The position numbers and the translations under genes were made by a program. A stretch of 64,000 bases of DNA, taken from positions 44,747,013 through 44,811,012 of the forward strand of contig NC_087068.1 of NCBI RefSeq assembly GCF_963678635.1, in the 5' to 3' direction. Below the pieces are notes generated by a model. The model saw nothing but the letters and a program-made list of their open reading frames with translations, made no database searches and was not told the DNA's origin. Every line of letters starts with the position of its first letter. Positions within the stretch are counted from its first letter, which is position 1. Below are positions 46,901-54,276 of this stretch, in pieces. Source of the DNA: Symsagittifera roscoffensis (taxonomy: Eukaryota > Xenacoelomorpha > Acoela > Convolutidae).

Positions 46901-49900
46901 AACAATCAATCAAGGAATAACTCATATAATAGATCGAACTATAACAGACCAAACAATAATTACCAAAACAGATCGCGAAATAATTCACAAAATCGACACT
47001 CAAGTTATAATAATCGTTATAGAAATTATTCCCAATCACCACACCGGAATAATAATAACTATAATAATTCTAATAATCGCCACAGAAGTAGTACACCTAA
47101 ACATCAAAGACAAATCAATCAAGTACAATCTAACCCAGAAACAACATCAGACCCTCCAGGTATTGATGACACAGTAACTGATACGTTACAACTCAATCAA
47201 ATAAACTGTACATCATCAGATTCAGAAAGTGATACTGAAAACACTCTTTCTATCAATATGATAAAAGTCGAAAATGACTATGAATCTGTCATATATGAAC
47301 AACCCTTTTCATCACACATATATGAAAATCAATCAGAATTTCTTCAAAATTATTACACTACACCCATAAATTCCACACCAACGACGCAAGAAACAAATGA
47401 GATTAACACTACAAATCAAACCAATAAAAATACCAAAACAAAATGCTTGAATACAAACCACATTTATCAAAATATACAAAAAGAACAACCCAAAGAAAAA
47501 ATTTGGACAATACCATTTCTCTTAGAAAGCCCAAGAAATAAAGAATTTCAACCACCAGACCTTGAAATAGATTTTTTAATTGATTCAGGAGCAGAATCAA
47601 ACATAATAAACATCCCCACATGGAATGAAATAAAAACTTTACACCCAAAGCTAACACCTCTTGAAACCTCCAGTAAGTTAGCAACAGCACAAGGATCAAC
47701 ATTGATAAACTACGGAAAAATCCAATTATTTCTCCTCCCCACCAGAACAATGGAGCAAAGCAAAATTTTAAATAAGCCATTTAAACAAATATTCCATATC
47801 ACTGACATTAAATATAATATCATTGGAATACCATTTATTTCGAAGTATATACCAACAATTAACATACTAAATAGTAAAATATTAATCAAAGATAAATATA
47901 CAAAAACAAAAGAAACATCCTTAACATTTTTTCAAAGATTAAATAAACAACCACCATTCTTTTCAAAATTCTACCCGATATTTAACCAACAAAGAAAACA
48001 CTTGAAACCACTATCAGGAAACATCTATAATTTTTCAATCAAACAAGTTCACCAATATGATAAAGAACAAAACAAACAAAAATTTTATATGTCAGAATTT
48101 GAATTCAAACCTATTCACAAATTTTTCAAAATCACAATCTCATCCATAAAATATTTGAAAAATTCGAATTCCGATATCATTTCCTTACATGTCTATAATA
48201 ACACACCTTACCAAGTAACATTACCTTTAGGACTTTTAGGATATTGTGAAACCAACGCTACAATATCACCAATACACGAAAAAGCCTATCGCGTAAATAA
48301 TATACTCCAATTACTAGATATTTGCCAATCTACAATTCTTAATGAAGAATTATCTATAAATAATATAATAAGTAACGAAAACAGAAATACGGATTATTTC
48401 ACAAAAACTCCATATTTCAAACCTACATTCAACATAAGTAACTACACAGAGGACCAACAGAAATTTTTAACAATGTTTAATTTCCAACATTCACAAATAA
48501 CACAAGACGAATTCGAAAAATTAGCCAAACAGCTAATTAAATATTCATCAGTCTATGCAACATCAAAATTCGATGTTGGAAAAATCAGTTCATCACTACA
48601 TCTCCCGTTAAAACCAGACGCAGTTTTCAAAAAACAGAGAGCAAGTAAAGTACCAATTCACTTACATGATAAAGTGAACAGATTACTCGAAATTTTAGAA
48701 CAATACAACATTATATCACCAGTAAACAAAGAAGAACAACCAAAAGGCAACACATTTATCAACCCTGTTATCATTCTAGCTAAAGGAGAATCATTAAAAA
48801 TCGTTCTCGATGCTAGATACCTCAATTCACTTATAGATGAATCAAAATGTAATTGGCCCATTGAACCAATACAAGTTATTTTAACAAAAATAAACGGCAA
48901 ATACTTTACAACCGCCGATATGAATAGTGCATACAATCAAATGCCACTAGATGAACAATCACGACGTTTAACACAATTTGTTATCGGAAACCAACAATAT
49001 GAATTCAACCGCTTATTCTATGGAATATCCATAGGACCAGCAGCATTTTCAGCTTTTATGAGCAAAATTTTTAGACCACTAATACTCAAGAAAAACGCAA
49101 TCACCTATTTAGACGATGTTTTTATGCAATCACAAACAAAAGACGAGATGTTCAATGTTTTAGAAAAATATCACCAAATACTTCAGAACGAAAATCTGAA
49201 GGCCGCCCCCGATAAATCACACTTCTTTTTGACAAGAGTTAAATTCTTAGGACATAATATAGAAAGAAAAACAATCACTCCATTGAAATCACGCATTGAC
49301 GCTATTCAAAAACTTCAACCACCAACAAATAAAAAGAAAATCCAAGAATTTCTTGGTATGTTAAACTTTTTAAGTAAATATGTTTATAAAATGCAATTAT
49401 ATCTACGACCATTTTATAACATCCTTAGACAACAAAATAATTTTGAATGGAACACAGAACATCAAACACGATTTGAAGAAATAAAGAAACTTTTAACTGA
49501 ACAAATTTCAAACACAATTCCAGATTCAAATCAACCATTTTATGCAATGTGCGATGCTTCGAACTTTGGCAACGGTGCAGCACTATTACAATCACATAAT
49601 GGTACAAATAAAATGAACCTCATATCAGCAAATTCTCGATTATTCACTCAAGCAGAGCTACGACTCTCAACTCTAATGAGAGAATGTACAGCCATAATAT
49701 ATACACTGACAGAATATGAATTTCTGATACTTGGATCAAAACATCCAACAGTTCTATTCACAGACCATAAACCAATCATCTTTCTCTTTACACAAAAATC
49801 TAACCCAAACCACCGAGTTTACAGATTTCAACTAATTCTAATGAAATTTCCAAACTTACATATAGTTTGGACTGCAGGAAAAAATCTTGCATTACCAGAC

Positions 49901-52120
49901 ACCTTAAGTCGAAATACACCACCTGAATTACTTACACGAAAAACAACAGTTGAAATACCCAAAAACATAAAATTCTACCTTGCAGAAAACGAAACATCAC
50001 CCCGATTGGAATGCAAATATGCAGTAAAAACTGATATTGAACAATCACAAATAAATAGTTTACAACATTTCCCACTTTATTTAGATTGTCAAAATAATCA
50101 TTATGAAGTTGATCTACTTGGAACATCAACTTTCAAACCAATCCCATATTCTCAATGGATAAAAAATAACACCCAGCAAAAACGAACAAAACAACACCCG
50201 CCTAAAAAAGACCATTTTCCACTAATTGAAAAAGAAGATTTAACTGATAAAATAAATTTATCAGGACCACAAACAAATGATTCAAAATACACAATAAATC
50301 AAGTTTTTGACATTCACGACCCACTTGATACAATACCCTTATCTAAATTCGAAATTGAAAACATTTTTCTCCCTCCAACAGAAACAATTACAATTTCAAC
50401 ACTGAAACAATATCAAAATCTTGACCCGATAATTAGACAACTAAAATCATGGCACAAATATAAAACTAAACCTGTCAAGGCAGATTCAACCATTCTAGGA
50501 AACAAAACACTCCTCCGATACTTTCGCAAATTTAACAACACAACAATTAACGAAAATACAGACCTTTTAGAGTATAACCTGAATGAATCTACAGTTCCAT
50601 GTCTCCCTTTAAGTATGATTCTTATAGCTTTTAATATTTCACATACACAAAATATTAAAGGACACTCTGGATCAGAAAAAACATATTCAAATTTTATACA
50701 AAATTTTTACTTTCCAAATGCACCAATTTGGATAAAAGTACTATGCAATGATTGTATAGTATGTCAACTAAATAAACCTTACCCAAATCAAAAACAAATA
50801 GCACAAAAACAAGATTTTAAAGGACAAAGTTTGTACTTTAATCATCGTATCTCATTTGATACCAAAGGACCAATTTCACCCTCATCCGAAGGAAACTCCT
50901 ACATTATGGTAATTGTTGACGCATTTACACATTATGTAGCACTTAACCCAGTACCACATTGTAACGCTTATTACGCTTACACAACACTCTATGAACACTG
51001 GATAGCAAAATTCGGACTACCAGAAATTTTAGTTACAGACAACGGTACAGAATTCATAAATAATGAAATTATCACACTATGTCATTTATATAACATTAAA
51101 CACAAACCACGTACATCTCATGCACCTTGGACAAACGGCTTAGTCGAAGGTATGAACCGTTCATTACAAGAATATCTTAGATGTATCATCAACGGAAATG
51201 ATACAAAATATACCGAATGGTCAGCAGATGTAAAATTATTTCCCTTAGCGTATAATTCACAAATTACGACAACTTTAGGAATGTCACCATACGAAATGGT
51301 TTTTAACCAAAAGCCACGCAAACCAATAATGTTTACAGCAAATTCTCATAAAAACGCACAAGGTTATTGTCAACCAAATAAAGACTCAATTTGTTATAAC
51401 CTACCTTTACATACACACGATGAAGATCATTTTCATCACCCACAAATTCTTAAACTAGCCTCCGGTACACACACCGAATGGATTCTAAATAGAGATAAAA
51501 AACACAATGAAATTTATCAAAAAATAACAAAAAAGTTATTACAAAGACAAAACATTAATGAACAAATCAATTCACGTTTTACACCAGCCTCCGAATTAAA
51601 AATTGGAACATTTGTTTTAATACCTAATTTTAATACTCAAAAAGGAATTTCTAAAAAATTACAACCCCTTCGAAAAGGACCATACCAAATAATTGCAAAA
51701 CCCACTGATGTCACATATAAAATTACCGACTCAAACAAAAAAGAAATCGTTCAACATCGAAACAACCTATTACCTTATTACCCAAAAGAATACGCACTCC
51801 GCGAATTAACTCAATTATATTCTTTCACAGGATTAAAAATCATTCAAAATGAACCACATCTGAAAAACACAGAACAAAATGATAACCCCACCGAAAATCA
51901 AAACACAAAACCAATCGCCACCAAAAAAAATACACAAAACCATAAAGAATCCCCAAAACAAAGAAAAAATAGAAAAATGACCGAACAAATAATACCCCAA
52001 GAACAAATCGACAAATCAGAAAATAGAAAAACAACAAGACTCCGAAATCAACCACGTAAAAACTATAAAATATTCATCCCCCAATCTAAAATTTTAAAGA
52101 AAGTGGAATTTCAAAAGTAA
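43898..52120 (+). CDS. gag-pol: Gag-Pol polyprotein, Ty3/gypsy type, single fused ORF
   Basis: 2740 residues with no frameshift. Gag: a long Gln/Asn/Pro-rich N-terminal region (1-590), a capsid-like region (about 598-800, starting PLMVFTGTDPEYSVEDYL), a CX2CX4HX4C zinc knuckle (C842, C845, H850, C855), and an Asn/Arg/Ser/Tyr-rich basic tract (about 900-1080). Pol: aspartic protease (LIDSGAES, D1229); reverse transcriptase (about 1580-1850, YLDD with D1739/D1740); RNase H (D1886, E1929, D1956); integrase with HHCC zinc finger (H2249, H2256, C2283/C2286/C2289) and DD35E triad D2321, D2381, E2417; and a GPY motif at 2594. RT-RH-IN order and GPY/F place it in Metaviridae (Ty3/gypsy). All catalytic residues are present, so it looks functional. 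Gag is much longer than usual. Confidence 0.97.
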   Translation: MSSTHTPGEESPDDDEIFPFIVDATTDRGQHIFCKNLLLNLFEPGISPCKTEFPDVKTKRQIIDHYLKDICNITQQYGIYSIEFTSPNHNNRKYTIQTDDLDLEFSKVFSEYIKSIQYHNSQRANSIFTNEVFAIIYSYISILENEIPITNVSPTETSKHLKVRHEITLLSSYLNIIKENFTKDDVSQHTKHDLQKILAWFIIDYFTHNIDLIAQARKNFRPQNSNDDTAITEQSDYVWDPEWSHPAFISFPQSISSQAISTISYIRDYVKVIPLTIDATPLNYNTFLPDTQNNSLNSTVIHNENLNGTRNLTQQDIQTPSHFINEEIVHTTTTQQSISPIRPNLTTPRNTNPSQTQVTLQSTVKPSVAPKYSHMDYQTYRPMTIPSKTHKTFTRNNFADHNYNYTHPSKTYNQPQRNFNQYTRSRNWDNPMTQPNSINFQTNPPQDHSENYPFFQQNKNKKQTSYQMDYLSSDDDFLQPDIFAPNTQEYRRQGIQRTRTNHRNFSPQPIDAQHQQPIQQQNLINTQSFQPIQQQNPMTAHSYQASQMQNEIPLPYYLQQHEITRNQLSNFSQMPNAAESLQMTMNPYLMGGSSITSNKPLMVFTGTDPEYSVEDYLNAVTANLILNIGPEPINTPLHQNWIHRRTALIQTTLDGAAQKWFSVLPLEIKSNWKRFTQEFSKMFDSERNKQQQRVLCNEIRRLPNETIKQIAVRIETLVRKAYSLNTHDYKNTKMTEILMMTLTPQLRKIAIKKRASHPSSIREPDLDFRKLVEKLEQAEITMKLEETENLKLQYVNRIETTPTNINNIQESETDLVEKITEILNIYEKNPNFKGKPSFKKWCNYCRRYGHSISECRQKQQDNQNKPQKYKEPNKSFYQYMKKDQNLPNKTVYSNNSSGKPLPNNTNYTRNQSPYNSSYRGRSPERRNTHNSSQNHYNRPNSRNNYSRSNSNTQRFVSRSNSQSRNNYYPNNQSRNSSYNRNRNYSYNRNRSYSNNRNQNYPNNQSRNNSYNRSNYNRPNNNYQNRSRNNSQNRHSSYNNRYRNYSQSPHRNNNNYNNSNNRHRSSTPKHQRQINQVQSNPETTSDPPGIDDTVTDTLQLNQINCTSSDSESDTENTLSINMIKVENDYESVIYEQPFSSHIYENQSEFLQNYYTTPINSTPTTQETNEINTTNQTNKNTKTKCLNTNHIYQNIQKEQPKEKIWTIPFLLESPRNKEFQPPDLEIDFLIDSGAESNIINIPTWNEIKTLHPKLTPLETSSKLATAQGSTLINYGKIQLFLLPTRTMEQSKILNKPFKQIFHITDIKYNIIGIPFISKYIPTINILNSKILIKDKYTKTKETSLTFFQRLNKQPPFFSKFYPIFNQQRKHLKPLSGNIYNFSIKQVHQYDKEQNKQKFYMSEFEFKPIHKFFKITISSIKYLKNSNSDIISLHVYNNTPYQVTLPLGLLGYCETNATISPIHEKAYRVNNILQLLDICQSTILNEELSINNIISNENRNTDYFTKTPYFKPTFNISNYTEDQQKFLTMFNFQHSQITQDEFEKLAKQLIKYSSVYATSKFDVGKISSSLHLPLKPDAVFKKQRASKVPIHLHDKVNRLLEILEQYNIISPVNKEEQPKGNTFINPVIILAKGESLKIVLDARYLNSLIDESKCNWPIEPIQVILTKINGKYFTTADMNSAYNQMPLDEQSRRLTQFVIGNQQYEFNRLFYGISIGPAAFSAFMSKIFRPLILKKNAITYLDDVFMQSQTKDEMFNVLEKYHQILQNENLKAAPDKSHFFLTRVKFLGHNIERKTITPLKSRIDAIQKLQPPTNKKKIQEFLGMLNFLSKYVYKMQLYLRPFYNILRQQNNFEWNTEHQTRFEEIKKLLTEQISNTIPDSNQPFYAMCDASNFGNGAALLQSHNGTNKMNLISANSRLFTQAELRLSTLMRECTAIIYTLTEYEFLILGSKHPTVLFTDHKPIIFLFTQKSNPNHRVYRFQLILMKFPNLHIVWTAGKNLALPDTLSRNTPPELLTRKTTVEIPKNIKFYLAENETSPRLECKYAVKTDIEQSQINSLQHFPLYLDCQNNHYEVDLLGTSTFKPIPYSQWIKNNTQQKRTKQHPPKKDHFPLIEKEDLTDKINLSGPQTNDSKYTINQVFDIHDPLDTIPLSKFEIENIFLPPTETITISTLKQYQNLDPIIRQLKSWHKYKTKPVKADSTILGNKTLLRYFRKFNNTTINENTDLLEYNLNESTVPCLPLSMILIAFNISHTQNIKGHSGSEKTYSNFIQNFYFPNAPIWIKVLCNDCIVCQLNKPYPNQKQIAQKQDFKGQSLYFNHRISFDTKGPISPSSEGNSYIMVIVDAFTHYVALNPVPHCNAYYAYTTLYEHWIAKFGLPEILVTDNGTEFINNEIITLCHLYNIKHKPRTSHAPWTNGLVEGMNRSLQEYLRCIINGNDTKYTEWSADVKLFPLAYNSQITTTLGMSPYEMVFNQKPRKPIMFTANSHKNAQGYCQPNKDSICYNLPLHTHDEDHFHHPQILKLASGTHTEWILNRDKKHNEIYQKITKKLLQRQNINEQINSRFTPASELKIGTFVLIPNFNTQKGISKKLQPLRKGPYQIIAKPTDVTYKITDSNKKEIVQHRNNLLPYYPKEYALRELTQLYSFTGLKIIQNEPHLKNTEQNDNPTENQNTKPIATKKNTQNHKESPKQRKNRKMTEQIIPQEQIDKSENRKTTRLRNQPRKNYKIFIPQSKILKKVEFQK

Positions 52121-52718
52121 TTTTAACATTATACTTCACTATCTTGAAACCTTCGAAACATTTTTCATTTACATTTTTCAAAATAACATGCTGACAAGTA
52201 CGTAATAATTCTAGTTCAAAATAGACCAATAGGATTCATCCAATCCGTCACTTTCTCTAACTCAAACTAAGACCAATTAGACGAATCATATAGAACTCCA
52301 GGCACATCTATAACTATAACTTTACGACCTCCAGGTCAAAAATAAGCAAACCACTCCAACTTGACAACTAAAATAAATATCACCATAATACCGTACCCCT
52401 CCCTTATCTAATAACCCAAAGATCAACAATATTTCCCCAACTCAGACCACGAATACCCCCAAAACAAATTTGTTAACTTAGCCTAAAGTAACAAAATGAA
52501 CATTTTAATTAGCCTAAAGTATAAAAATCTCACCATACCCCGGATCATTTGACAAACAAAAATAAAGAAAAAGACGACCTCCCGATCACCATGAAAATTG
52601 CCCCCAACAATTTTTTACAAAACTCAACCCACTTGTCAAAAAACCAATAAATAATCCGACCACACTAGAAAATCGCCTCGAACAGCAAAAAATATTCGAC
52701 CAAGAGATCATTTCTTAA
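52121..52718 (+). other. Intercistronic stretch of the retroelement
   Basis: About 600 bases with no ORF of note. A 13-base direct repeat ttagcctaaagta lies at 52478 and 52509. It may hold splice signals for the downstream frames. Confidence 0.5.
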
Positions 52719-52949
52719 ATGCTCTTCTCTCAATCAGTTACTCAAATACTCATAAATTTTAAACATTTTTTTACAATACTTGAAACCTTTATAATATTTC
52801 TTTTTGATATACTTGAATCTTTTCTAATAATCCTAATCATTTTTTGTAACATTTTTTTAATTTTCTACACTATCCTCGAACTATTCCTCCAACTTTCCAA
52901 AACCCTTGATTATATCCACAGGTACGATTCATATAACTTGTCTAAATGA
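52719..52949 (+). CDS. Small hydrophobic protein 1 of the retroelement
   Basis: 76 residues, very rich in Phe, Ile and Leu. Residues about 14-60 form two adjacent hydrophobic segments (FIIFLFDILESFLIILIIFC and following), with a polar C-terminus. It ends in an ATGA overlap with the next frame. It resembles a viroporin-type or small membrane protein in size and hydropathy, without recognised homology. AT-rich DNA can give hydrophobic frames by chance, so I hold this moderately. Confidence 0.5.
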   Translation: MLFSQSVTQILINFKHFFTILETFIIFLFDILESFLIILIIFCNIFLIFYTILELFLQLSKTLDYIHRYDSYNLSK

Positions 52950-53134
52950 TACGAAAAATTTTCAGTAGAACTGATATTTTTTTATTGTTTGTAATTTTCA
53001 TAACATTTTTATCATCCCTCATTTTGACAATATGTAAATGTATAAAGAAAGCAATCTTCACATTTGCCCTAGCAACAATCCTTCTAATTCTTTTTTTGGA
53101 AGAATATTATAATAAACATAAACCTTCCCACTAA
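52946..53134 (+). CDS. Small hydrophobic protein 2 of the retroelement
   Basis: 62 residues: a short basic start (MIRKIFSR), hydrophobic helix about 11-30 (IFLLFVIFITFLSSLILTI), a CKCIKK basic hinge, a second helix about 37-51, and a charged tail (EEYYNKHK). The two-helix hairpin with a basic loop is a common viroporin layout. Its ATG overlaps the previous stop as ATGA, suggesting termination-reinitiation. Confidence 0.5.
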   Translation: MIRKIFSRTDIFLLFVIFITFLSSLILTICKCIKKAIFTFALATILLILFLEEYYNKHKPSH

Positions 53135-53139
53135 AGTAA

Positions 53140-54276
53140 CAATTCAAAAATCCATCAAAAATTGCTACCCAACAGTCACAGAATCAGTCTTCACCGACAT
53201 CATCCCAAGATAACCCAACACCACCTTCAACTACTCAAAATCCTCAAACATCTACACGAATTTCTTTTCAAGACAATCCATACACTTTTGAAGAACGACA
53301 TGCTCGTTTATCAGAACCACTAGAACCAGTTCAACGACAAGCACCTCTAAGCGAACCAACATATAACCTATACCCAACACTACCACAAGAACTAAGTAGA
53401 ATAAGAAATCCTAGTCAAAACCAAAATACAGTCGAAATAAATAGACAAATTATACATCCTCGACGAAACAGAAATTTTCAAACTCCCCGAGTTCATTTTG
53501 ATATACCTCAATCCCCATCACAAAACACTCCAGAAAACCCCATTGATATATTACCAGAAACCCCTACGCTTCTTTCACAACGTAGCACCTCAAGCCTACC
53601 ATCAGATTACTTAGGTTCAACACCAACATCTGAACAAATACGTGAAAATCCCTTTAACACCCCAAACCAGGCATCACGACTACCATATTGGACAACACAT
53701 TCATTTACACAAGGTGAATTAAATTTAGTCAATAATCCAATAGATATTTCTACGGATACAACAACATCCTCATCACTACCAGAAACATTATCACTACCAT
53801 CAACACCATCAATAAGCCAGATTTCACCACCACCTTTTAACTTAAATTTTCCAAATAATCTCTACGCCAGATATCGAGAACAATCATCAATAAATATTCC
53901 TTTAAGACTAGATTGGAATACATTTACAGCACCTCCACCATTATTTGGACAACATCAAGAAAGTAACCGCCTTCATAACTGGGCACTTAATAGATTACAA
54001 TATCGCCAAGATATTCACAACGATATCCGTGATCACAATATTCAAATACTCCAACAAAACAGTTTACAATTAAAGTTTGAAATCACAGTTAAGTTAAATA
54101 ATATTACCCAACATCCCTACCCATTAAATCCACCTAACATAACAGCTCAATCACTACCACCACCGTTTATAACTACTGAAGTAATATACAAATACGACAG
54201 ATATACCAAAAACACAATTGGCTACATTACATTTTATAATCCATACTCAGGATTATCATACACATGTATATTCTAA
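53140..54276 (+). CDS. 378-codon frame without ATG in the retroelement
   Basis: Open from just after a stop at 53137-53139 to TAA at 54274-54276, with no ATG anywhere in the frame. The first 250 residues are Pro/Ser/Thr/Gln-rich and look disordered. The last 120 are more structured (LKFEITVKLNNITQHPYPLN and onward) and contain one N-glycosylation-like site. Such a long frame in AT-rich DNA is unlikely by chance. It overlaps the env ATG by 13 bases. Expression would need splicing onto an upstream start, a non-AUG start, or reinitiation. The gag start region has a donor-like ccccag|gtgaag at 43918/43919. Confidence 0.7.
   Translation, partial: QFKNPSKIATQQSQNQSSPTSSQDNPTPPSTTQNPQTSTRISFQDNPYTFEERHARLSEPLEPVQRQAPLSEPTYNLYPTLPQELSRIRNPSQNQNTVEINRQIIHPRRNRNFQTPRVHFDIPQSPSQNTPENPIDILPETPTLLSQRSTSSLPSDYLGSTPTSEQIRENPFNTPNQASRLPYWTTHSFTQGELNLVNNPIDISTDTTTSSSLPETLSLPSTPSISQISPPPFNLNFPNNLYARYREQSSINIPLRLDWNTFTAPPPLFGQHQESNRLHNWALNRLQYRQDIHNDIRDHNIQILQQNSLQLKFEITVKLNNITQHPYPLNPPNITAQSLPPPFITTEVIYKYDRYTKNTIGYITFYNPYSGLSYTCIF

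Noticed and set aside
44718-51900. Minus-strand and other-frame ORFs within gag-pol and env
   Set aside because: Low-complexity shadows of A-rich coding sequence; the intact domains are all in the plus-strand frames reported.
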